DNA of 64,000 bases from Polystyrenella longa (GTDB lineage: Bacteria > Planctomycetota > Planctomycetia > Planctomycetales > Planctomycetaceae): assembly GCF_007750395.1 (NCBI RefSeq), contig NZ_CP036281.1:2317001-2381000 (forward strand), given 5' to 3'. The position numbers were made by a program, and so were the translations under genes. Below, one piece after another: positions 56,599 to 64,000 of this stretch. Within the stretch, counting starts at the first letter, position 1. Every line of letters starts with the position of its first letter. The notes beneath the pieces were generated by a model that ran no database searches, was not told the DNA's origin, and saw only the letters and a program-made list of their open reading frames with translations.

Positions 56599-59500
56599 CT
56601 AAATCAGCACTCCGTCTGATTCCTCTTCCCAGCTGGCAAAGAGGTTGTCGGATATTGGTGAACCGACGGGGGCCATAGATTGGACGTGGAGGTTGTCGAA
56701 CCAGCTGAAAGCGTTGGCTGTCGCGAAGCCGAGGGCTCCCCGAGTTATATTCGAGTCAAAAGAAAACGCGAGCAGTGCGGTTCCATCCACCAATAGGGTC
56801 GCCTCTTCACCATCGAGTCGAACATCGAGATGATAGAACTGGTTGAAGTTGATTTGCTTCCCTTCGTTGTTCCAGCCTCGGGTTGCCAGCACATTGTTCC
56901 AGTTGCCCTGGTAATGGCCGATCACCCATTCGTTCCGGCCCGTGTAGAACCCGACGAACTTGAAGTCGTTCTCATTCTTATAGTCGAAGATGAGGAATGC
57001 ATCGTTCCAGCCACCATTGGTGGACTGGTTGGAGCGCACGTCGGCAGAGAACTCGAGTGGTTCTCCATCGGGATTATCGATTGGAACTGTTGCGATTGCA
57101 TTCTTCTCGGAACCGGAACTGTTCGCCCGCAGGACCTGATTTCCACCATAATTCGCGAACCCCCAGTAAACGAGATTGTTGTAATAAGTATGGTCGGCGA
57201 GCCTGTCGTTATAGTTTTTCAGGTAAGGTATCGATACCGGTTTTCCAGTGGAGACATTCGTATCAACCATTAAATTGTCGAACCGGGTCACGGCATTATG
57301 AGCCGCCACACCGATGGTCCCCTGCTGAATCCCACTGGTGAAGGTAGCATCCGCTATGGAGAGACCATTCACTCGGAGTTCGACATGGTCTCCATCAACG
57401 GAAAGATGGAGTTGGTAGGCGGTGTTTACATTAATGCTCTGACCGACATCATCCCAGTCGACTTGAGCCAGTCGATTGTTCCAGTTGCCCTGGTAGTGGC
57501 CGATGACCCACTGATTCTGGCCCGTGAACATCCCGGCGTATTTGAAGTCGTTGGGACTCTGGTAATCGAAAACTAGAAAACCATCTAGCCAGCGGTTGGT
57601 ACCTCCCATCGAAGTGATCTGTCCCGAGAACTCGAACTGATTAGGTAACAACCAGTCGTTGTTCAGAAAGGCAACCCCCAGCCCTTTGTTGCCCGACGCG
57701 TCGATCTGAAGATACTTACTCCCCGCCGGTCCGGCGACGGTCCAGAGTGAGCCCTGGTGATAGGCCGACTGGTTGAAGAAACCATCATTGAAGTCTTCGT
57801 AGAACGGCAAGTCAGTGGGGGCGCCGGCGTCGACTTTCTCGGCGACTTCGAAGTTATCAAACCAGGTAAAGGCCCGATCGGCGGCTAAACCGACGGCGCC
57901 GGTATTCACATTGTTACTGAAGGTAGCCGAGGTGATGAATTCCCCGTCGACAGACAGGCGGGCGGTGGCCCCGTCGATACGAACGTGAACAGTATAGAAC
58001 TGATTCGGATTAATCTTCCGACCCGAATCATCCCAGTCCACGACGGAGAGCTTGTTGTTCCAGTTGCCCTGGTAGTGACCGATCATCCATTGGTTATGAC
58101 CAGTGAACATCCCGGCGTATTTGAAATCCTTGGGTGATTTGTAATCGAATATGACAAATCCATCCTGCCAACCTGATCCAGATTGAATGGATAACATCCG
58201 GGCCGACATTTCAAATGCGGCGGGTGTCTCCTCAGGCAGAGGCATGTAGGTGATACCCAGGTTGGTATTGCCCGAGTTATTAATACGGAAGACTTTCCCC
58301 CCTGCTCCGTTGATTACGGCCCAGTTATCAAACAGAGGATAATAAAATCCGTCCGCGGAACCATCTTCAAAGTTTTCTTTAAATGGCAGCGGTTGCGGTG
58401 CTCCCGTAGAGACCTGCTCAGCCACTTCAAAGTTATCAAACCGCGTCACGGCATTGTGAGCCGCAAGCCCGACACGTCCCTGATTCAGCGGTTGGGCGAA
58501 GGTGGTTGAAGTCACGGGTAACCCATCAACCATCAGGCTGACGGTAGAACCCTCAATCCGGAGATGGAGTGTGTAAGCTCTGTTGACCGAGATGAATTGC
58601 CCACTGTCGTCCCAATCAACGACGGACAGTTTATTCCCCCAGTTGCCCTGATAATGACCAATGACCCACTGATTCTGCCCGGTGAACATGCCAGCGTACT
58701 TGAAGTCGTTCTCGTTTTTGTAATCAAAGATCAGGAACCCATCCAACCACCGATTAGGCCCTCCCACAGAAGTGACTTCGGCCGACATCTCGAAGGTGGC
58801 GGGGAGTGGCTGTTTAGATTCGAAAAGAGCCGTGCTTAATCCGCTGAGATTCCGGTTATCCATTACTAGCTGATCATTCTGATTGATCAATTGAACCGTC
58901 ACGCGTTCGAGATCATTGATCTTCAGTCCAGCCGTATCCCCAGCATCGAATCCCAGCATCAGGGGTAGTGGTAACTTACTGTTAAGTAGAACATGGTGAC
59001 CAATATAGTCATTCACAACGAAGAGATCGATGGAACCATCATTATCAAGATCGCCTATTTCGAAAAAGAGACCAGGACCAGTTTCAATTGTCTGTTTATA
59101 AATGAATTGATTTGAAGTACCCATGAGGAAGAGGATAATTTCATCGTCCGCGCGGACAATAGCATCCAGGTCTCCGTCTGCATCAATATCGGCCAGTTTC
59201 AGGTCGTCTACTTCTGGATAATCATAATAGCTGGAAGACTCAATGAAGCTTCCTGCGCCTGAATTCGCCAAGTACATCAGATTTTCAGAGGTGGTTTGAG
59301 ATACATACAGAACATCGAGATCACCATCTCCGTCCACGTCTCCTGAAGTGACATGCTTACCAATGAAACGTAAGCCAGTCGGGGTGAAATTGCCGAAACC
59401 ATCATTGAGAAATAAGGAGGGAGTACTTTCATCGTCGTTGTTGTAAACTTGGAAAAAGTCAATGTCACCGTCGCCATCAAAATCGCCACTAGTAGCAAAA

Positions 59501-62500
59501 TTAGAGTTGAAACCTAGCTCCTGATTTGAGAGTTGAAATGAACCGTCTCCATTGTTGAGATACATAATGGTGTCGTAACCGCTGACCGGATAGGAAATGT
59601 CGAATAAACCATCTCCATTAAAATCATCAACGACGAATGACTTACCATAAGCGAACGGCAATCCTTCAATTATTCTTATTTCGCCAAAGGTTCCATCGCC
59701 ATAATTCGGATACCAAACACCTCCACTTGCAGTGATAGCCAAGAGGTCTAGAAGGCCATCATTGTTAACGTCTTCAATCAGCACATTCCGAATAAATCCG
59801 ACATACAGATCTTCGTGGGGTAGTTCCTGTTCGAAATATTTTCCGGTTCCGTCATTAATCCATAAAGACAAATCACGACTGTAGCGCCCAATGTATGGAC
59901 CAATAAGAGCATCTAAGTCGCCATCCTGATCGATATCCCCTAGAGCCACTTTGGATCTATTGTATGTATCAAATAAATTGTATGTACCTAATTGATTCTG
60001 CTGTTTCAGAACCTGATCCGAAATGGAGAAATTCAGATCGCCATCATTAAGGTAGACCAAGTTTCCACCTCGCAATGACTGGAACAAGTCAATGTCGCCA
60101 TCATTATCAAGATCACCGGTGGCGGTCAGATCTCCTTTCGGGCTACCTTCTTTTAATGGTGACGCGCTGAAAGCCCCTGTTCCCTGATTTAGAAATATCG
60201 CCTGGTTCGGATTATCTGTGACGAGATCAAGGTCGCCGTCAAAGTCCAAGTCAATTAATTCTGTCTCGCCGTAGTAAGAAGATGTTCCTAGAAGTCTTTC
60301 TTTACTGAAATTAAGTGAACCATTGTTTCGGATTACTATAATCTCGTATCCAAATCCGGAACGGATCAGGTCGAGATCGCCATCGCCATCGATATCAGCC
60401 AGTTTGTGAGCAATATCGTATAAATTTCCTTGGAGTCCTGTGTTTGTATCAAAATGTGAAAAACTTCCATTGCCATCATTCAGAAGAATTCGATTCTGGG
60501 AATATTCTAGCAGAAAAGCATCGACGTCCCCGTCGTTATCCAGGTCTCCCAAGAGAACTTGGTAGTAGGAAGTAAAGTAGTTCTGAGAGAAAATCCGAAT
60601 CATCGGATTAAGGCTTGTTAATACAAATTCCCCGACGCCATCGTTCATCCAGACTTGGGTCTCTTCAGGAGTTGCTGTAAATAGATCGAGATCTCCATCC
60701 TGATCCAGATCGGCGACATCCATACTCACGAAGGGAATCTTCTCAGGGTGTATCACCCCCTCAGCTTCTTTGAAATCTCCATTTCCGAAGTTTAAAAAGC
60801 GACGCACTTGCTCACCTTGTATTAATACATCGAGAAGAGTGTCTCCATTCAGATCGATCAGGATAAACGATTCACCAGATGTTGCGTTTAACTCGGGACT
60901 TTCTATTTCCTCAAACCGTGCCGTACCATCATTAAACCATATGTGACTCCCTTCTTCGCTTAGGACGAATCCGTCAAGGTCCCCATCATTATCAAGATCG
61001 GCAACTTCCAATTGCCTTGCCATTACTCTCCCCAACCATTGCCCGTTATCTTCGTAATATGCTGTTCCCTCTGAAACTGGCACGACGACAGAATCTCCAT
61101 CATAGGCTTTATTGTTTAACGGATTCACGTCATAAATGTTTGGACCCTCAACTCGTGCCTCATGTACGATTCGCTTTCCTACATCCTCTTTCACTGTCCC
61201 GTCGATGCGATATTCGATAGTGGAACCGGAGGGCAAAGTAACTCGTTCATTGATGTCGCCTACCCCTGACGTGTTGGCGATAGCCCCTCCAGTTGTTGTC
61301 GCAGTCCAAGTGACATTCCTGAAAATGTGGGAATAGAGATCCTTTACAAGCACATTGTGAGCATCGGAATCTCCCGGATTATTCACAATAATAGTAAAGC
61401 TGATCGATTCGTTTAGTGACACTTCTACTTGAGGTGAAACAATACGGATCGCAAGATCTCCCTCCACACCATTCATCCAGACTTCATCCTGTCCTCCGTC
61501 CCCGATAAGCCAGTTAGCCGTGAATGCATCGATATCACCGTCACGATCAAGATCGCCCAAAGCAACTGCGTTACCATATTCGGCGGAGATAGATTGATTA
61601 CCGGTGCTGAACTGTCCCGATCCATTATTGATCCAGATTTTGTCACCGCGCTGAGGCTGATAATCATTTGTTACTATCGTGAGTGAATTCACTGCGTAAA
61701 AATCAAGATCGCCATCGCCATCCAGATCCGCCAATGCGACATCTGTCGTCTCACGTATTCCCAGACGTTGCCCACTGTCAGCGAATGAACCACTGCCATT
61801 ATTCCGGTAAACGAGGTTGCCTCCTGTTTTGTTAGCGATTACCGCATCCAGATCACCGTCATTGTCGACATCGCCGAGGCTGACTCCCAAGGTCTCGTTG
61901 GGAAGAAGGTGAATGGTTTGGTGAAAGGAGAAGATTCCCTGACCATCGTTTTTATACACGGCATCGCGAGTCCCATAGCTGGTGACTAACGCATCCAGAT
62001 CTCCGTCTCCATCCAAGTCGCCAAGTTGAAGACCCCAGGGAGTCGTGTTGTTGCCATCGTTGGGGATACGGAGCGACTGTAGGCTGTCAGTAAATACGCC
62101 ATCTCCGTCATTCATCCAAACTTGGTGACCTACTGTTGTTCCAGCGACGGTAACAAAGGCATCGAGATCACCATCGCCATCCAAATCTGCAAGACGGGCT
62201 GTTCTGCTGAGGGCAGAACCAAGCTTCTGCCCGCTATCTGTAAATGTCCCTTGACCATCATTCAGCCAGACTTTATCAAACGAATCTGTCTGGAAGGTAT
62301 TAGAACGCACGATGTAAGCATCTATGTCACCATCGTCATCAATATCGCCCATTGCGATCCCTGAACCACTGTCTAGGGATTGTCCGCTGTCGAAAAACCT
62401 ACCAGTCCCATCGTTAATCCACACCAGAGATGGGACATCGTGCATCGCGACGATGGCGTCGAGGTCTCCGTCATGATCGAGGTCAGCGAGTTCAATGTCG

Positions 62501-64000
62501 TGACTGTCGCCCGCAGTCAATTCTTGACCGTTGCTAACAAAGGAGGCGAGCCCATATCCCGCTCCGAGTACGACAATATCGCTATCATAGTCGCTGTTGT
62601 TATCGAGGTTGGTCTCAACAGCGCTGGCAGCGTGAATGGAGGCAGTATTGGTAATGACGGTCTGCACACCGTAACGAGCTTTACCAGATACGGTGTAGGT
62701 GATTGTTGAGCCGGCCAACAGGTCGACGAATTCCGCAAGGTCTCCTTCACCGTTGATTTTTCCGACAGCCCCGCCACTAGCAACTGCAGTCCAGGTGACT
62801 TCCTCCAGGAATTCGGTGTAGTGATCTTCTACGAGCGCATTGGTAACAGCAGATGGACCGTGATTAGAGACGGTGATGGAATAGGTGACTGTTCCCCCAG
62901 CTGTTACGGCGACTTGACTGGATGATTTGGTGATCGCCAAGTCGGCTGGATTTCCGTTGAACCACACTTTGCCAGGACCATTCACGTATCCAACGAACAG
63001 ATCCAGGTCCCCATCGTTATCGAAATCGCCGGAAGTGGCTGAATGTGACGAATAGATGGATTTTTGAACCGTGACCTTGGTGAATGAGCCTGATCCATCG
63101 TTCAAATACAGTTCATTTCCTGAAACGCCCGATCTCAACTCGTTAGTAAAATACAAATCGAGGTCGCCATCATGATCGTAGTCTGCACTGGTAATTGAAA
63201 GGAGGTCTGGAGTTTCGATTTCTTCATCATGCTCTGTAAAGATTCCAGAACCATTATTGATCCACAACTTAGAGGCCGCCTCTTGCAGAGAGACCTCATC
63301 GTCCTCTTCGAAATAATTACCGGCGATGAAATCGATGTCTCCATCACCATCGAAATCTCCTGGTTCGATACGCAAGGTGCGACGGTTTCCGAGCCGCTGG
63401 TTGCTATCCGTTAAATGGCCCTGACCATCGTTCAGATATACGTAAACAGGGTACAGTTCATCCTGTCCAATTATGAGATCGAGATCGCCGTCTCCGTCCA
63501 AGTCAGCAATGCCTGCGGAGTGGACATCTTCTTCCAGTTCCAAAGTATCAAACAGATTGTACTGTCCGAACCCATCGTTCTGCCAAATTACCACTGAATC
63601 GCTATAGAATACCAGATCCAGATCCTGGTCCCCATCGATATCCACCATGTCGATTTCAATCGGCCATCCAATTGGGAAGACCTGTTCGCTCTTGATAAAA
63701 CTACCGAAGCCATCATTGAGCCATAGTTCTTGAGGGGTATGTCGGGTGGACATGAAAACATCCAGATCACCATCATGATCGACGTCACCGATTGATGTTG
63801 AGAAACTAAGGGAATCTCCGAGTGCATCCGCCTGTAATGTGAACTCCCCCTTACTGTTGTTCCACCAGATTTCTGCTGACTCGCCGGTACTACGATTGGA
63901 AACGATTACGTCGAGGTCACCGTCTCCGTCTAAGTCACCGGTATTGACTTTCTCCGTTAGTTGGTTGCCTCCTAGCGACTGGCCACTGTCAGTAAAATTC
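56599..64000 (-). CDS. Giant FG-GAP/VCBS repeat surface protein (N-terminus beyond the window)
   Basis: Open frame of 2466 residues from the right edge to TAG at 56599-56601; it starts outside. About 28 D-x-D-x-DGD calcium-binding loops are visible (e.g. ADLDGDGDLDAF, GDVDNDGDLDAV), each in an FG-GAP/VCBS repeat ending in phrases such as WLNDGTGKY. Two DUF11-like domains interrupt them (near 62.6-62.95 kb, ITKSSSQVAVTAGGTVTYSI, and 61.1-61.45 kb, IVSPQVEVSLNESISFTIIV). The last ~800 residues are four related ~200-residue lectin-like repeats (each with FDYKN.NDFKYAGMFTGQNQW and GHYQGNW). The tail is LFASWEEESDGVLI. Probably exported and calcium-stabilised; role (adhesion or cell surface) is inferred. 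Confidence 0.9.
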   Translation of the reverse strand, partial: NFTDSGQSLGGNQLTEKVNTGDLDGDGDLDVIVSNRSTGESAEIWWNNSKGEFTLQADALGDSLSFSTSIGDVDHDGDLDVFMSTRHTPQELWLNDGFGSFIKSEQVFPIGWPIEIDMVDIDGDQDLDLVFYSDSVVIWQNDGFGQYNLFDTLELEEDVHSAGIADLDGDGDLDLIIGQDELYPVYVYLNDGQGHLTDSNQRLGNRRTLRIEPGDFDGDGDIDFIAGNYFEEDDEVSLQEAASKLWINNGSGIFTEHDEEIETPDLLSITSADYDHDGDLDLYFTNELRSGVSGNELYLNDGSGSFTKVTVQKSIYSSHSATSGDFDNDGDLDLFVGYVNGPGKVWFNGNPADLAITKSSSQVAVTAGGTVTYSITVSNHGPSAVTNALVEDHYTEFLEEVTWTAVASGGAVGKINGEGDLAEFVDLLAGSTITYTVSGKARYGVQTVITNTASIHAASAVETNLDNNSDYDSDIVVLGAGYGLASFVSNGQELTAGDSHDIELADLDHDGDLDAIVAMHDVPSLVWINDGTGRFFDSGQSLDSGSGIAMGDIDDDGDIDAYIVRSNTFQTDSFDKVWLNDGQGTFTDSGQKLGSALSRTARLADLDGDGDLDAFVTVAGTTVGHQVWMNDGDGVFTDSLQSLRIPNDGNNTTPWGLQLGDLDGDGDLDALVTSYGTRDAVYKNDGQGIFSFHQTIHLLPNETLGVSLGDVDNDGDLDAVIANKTGGNLVYRNNGSGSFADSGQRLGIRETTDVALADLDGDGDLDFYAVNSLTIVTNDYQPQRGDKIWINNGSGQFSTGNQSISAEYGNAVALGDLDRDGDIDAFTANWLIGDGGQDEVWMNGVEGDLAIRIVSPQVEVSLNESISFTIIVNNPGDSDAHNVLVKDLYSHIFRNVTWTATTTGGAIANTSGVGDINERVTLPSGSTIEYRIDGTVKEDVGKRIVHEARVEGPNIYDVNPLNNKAYDGDSVVVPVSEGTAYYEDNGQWLGRVMARQLEVADLDNDGDLDGFVLSEEGSHIWFNDGTARFEEIESPELNATSGESFILIDLNGDTLLDVLIQGEQVRRFLNFGNGDFKEAEGVIHPEKIPFVSMDVADLDQDGDLDLFTATPEETQVWMNDGVGEFVLTSLNPMIRIFSQNYFTSYYQVLLGDLDNDGDVDAFLLEYSQNRILLNDGNGSFSHFDTNTGLQGNLYDIAHKLADIDGDGDLDLIRSGFGYEIIVIRNNGSLNFSKERLLGTSSYYGETELIDLDFDGDLDLVTDNPNQAIFLNQGTGAFSASPLKEGSPKGDLTATGDLDNDGDIDLFQSLRGGNLVYLNDGDLNFSISDQVLKQQNQLGTYNLFDTYNRSKVALGDIDQDGDLDALIGPYIGRYSRDLSLWINDGTGKYFEQELPHEDLYVGFIRNVLIEDVNNDGLLDLLAITASGGVWYPNYGDGTFGEIRIIEGLPFAYGKSFVVDDFNGDGLFDISYPVSGYDTIMYLNNGDGSFQLSNQELGFNSNFATSGDFDGDGDIDFFQVYNNDDESTPSLFLNDGFGNFTPTGLRFIGKHVTSGDVDGDGDLDVLYVSQTTSENLMYLANSGAGSFIESSSYYDYPEVDDLKLADIDADGDLDAIVRADDEIILFLMGTSNQFIYKQTIETGPGLFFEIGDLDNDGSIDLFVVNDYIGHHVLLNSKLPLPLMLGFDAGDTAGLKINDLERVTVQLINQNDQLVMDNRNLSGLSTALFESKQPLPATFEMSAEVTSVGGPNRWLDGFLIFDYKNENDFKYAGMFTGQNQWVIGHYQGNWGNKLSVVDWDDSGQFISVNRAYTLHLRIEGSTVSLMVDGLPVTSTTFAQPLNQGRVGLAAHNAVTRFDNFEVAEQVSTGAPQPLPFKENFEDGSADGFYYPLFDNWAVINGAGGKVFRINNSGNTNLGITYMPLPEETPAAFEMSARMLSIQSGSGWQDGFVIFDYKSPKDFKYAGMFTGHNQWMIGHYQGNWNNKLSVVDWDDSGRKINPNQFYTVHVRIDGATARLSVDGEFITSATFSNNVNTGAVGLAADRAFTWFDNFEVAEKVDAGAPTDLPFYEDFNDGFFNQSAYHQGSLWTVAGPAGSKYLQIDASGNKGLGVAFLNNDWLLPNQFEFSGQITSMGGTNRWLDGFLVFDYQSPNDFKYAGMFTGQNQWVIGHYQGNWNNRLAQVDWDDVGQSINVNTAYQLHLSVDGDHVELRVNGLSIADATFTSGIQQGTIGVAAHNAVTRFDNLMVDTNVSTGKPVSIPYLKNYNDRLADHTYYNNLVYWGFANYGGNQVLRANSSGSEKNAIATVPIDNPDGEPLEFSADVRSNQSTNGGWNDAFLIFDYKNENDFKFVGFYTGRNEWVIGHYQGNWNNVLATRGWNNEGKQINFNQFYHLDVRLDGEEATLLVDGTALLAFSFDSNITRGALGFATANAFSWFDNLHVQSMAPVGSPISDNLFASWEEESDGVLI

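Noticed and set aside
56599-64000. CRISPR-like regular repeats
   Set aside because: Periodic similarity comes from coding FG-GAP loops, not from identical repeats with spacers; no CRISPR array is present in the window.

Overview
The window looks like a planctomycete chromosome (inferred from gene content; no rRNA or other taxonomic marker is present). Supporting signs are two ECF sigma factor + Hanks-type Ser/Thr kinase pairs with a membrane segment after the kinase domain, a giant FG-GAP/VCBS surface protein, many secreted proteins of DUF3500, YHYH, GH99-like and sugar-hydrolase types, a CotH-VTC-DUF4956 cluster, frequent TTG/GTG starts and weak Shine-Dalgarno sites.

Layout. 1-8.3 kb: ordinary genes (end of a cut gene, alpha/beta hydrolase, YegS-like lipid kinase, a minus-strand group with a DUF892 ferritin-like protein, a 44-residue membrane peptide, a membrane protein and a membrane-anchored EEP hydrolase, then a secreted beta-lactamase-fold hydrolase). 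8.5-9.6 kb: a scar made of pieces of an IS, two tRNA remnants and the copied tail of the giant protein gene found at 56.6 kb. 9.8-14 kb: sigma factor and WD40 kinase. 15.4-22.6 kb: a four-gene fatty-acid beta-oxidation operon (acyl-CoA dehydrogenase, hydratase/3-hydroxyacyl-CoA dehydrogenase, thiolase, acyl-CoA ligase). 22.7-24.2 kb: the one intact copy of an IS whose decayed relatives are scattered through the window, all on the + strand.

24.2-29.4 kb is the most notable region: an array of 5'-truncated RHS genes on the minus strand, each with a different C-terminal toxin tip followed by candidate immunity genes (an HNH/Endo VII-like tip with two tandem paralogous immunity candidates, then a PD-(D/E)xK-like tip with one). 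A third broken core-tip-immunity set lies at 41.5-42.6 kb. The RHS pieces abut right ends of the IS, so IS-mediated recombination probably shuffled them. 29.7-44.2 kb carries secreted or lipoprotein genes (EEP nuclease, SOUL protein, GH99-like, esterases, DUF3500, GH32/43-like, YHYH), one of them broken by a single amber codon.

44.4-54.4 kb: an inverse-autotransporter-like beta-barrel/beta-helix protein, a second sigma factor-kinase pair with a near-consensus promoter and ATGA overlap, and the CotH-VTC-DUF4956 cluster. 54.5-56.6 kb: an IS3-family element with a canonical -1 slippery heptamer, followed by the tail of a tyrosine recombinase and a tRNA-Pro-like 3' end that may be its old attachment site. 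56.6-64 kb: the giant FG-GAP protein, which runs off the right edge.
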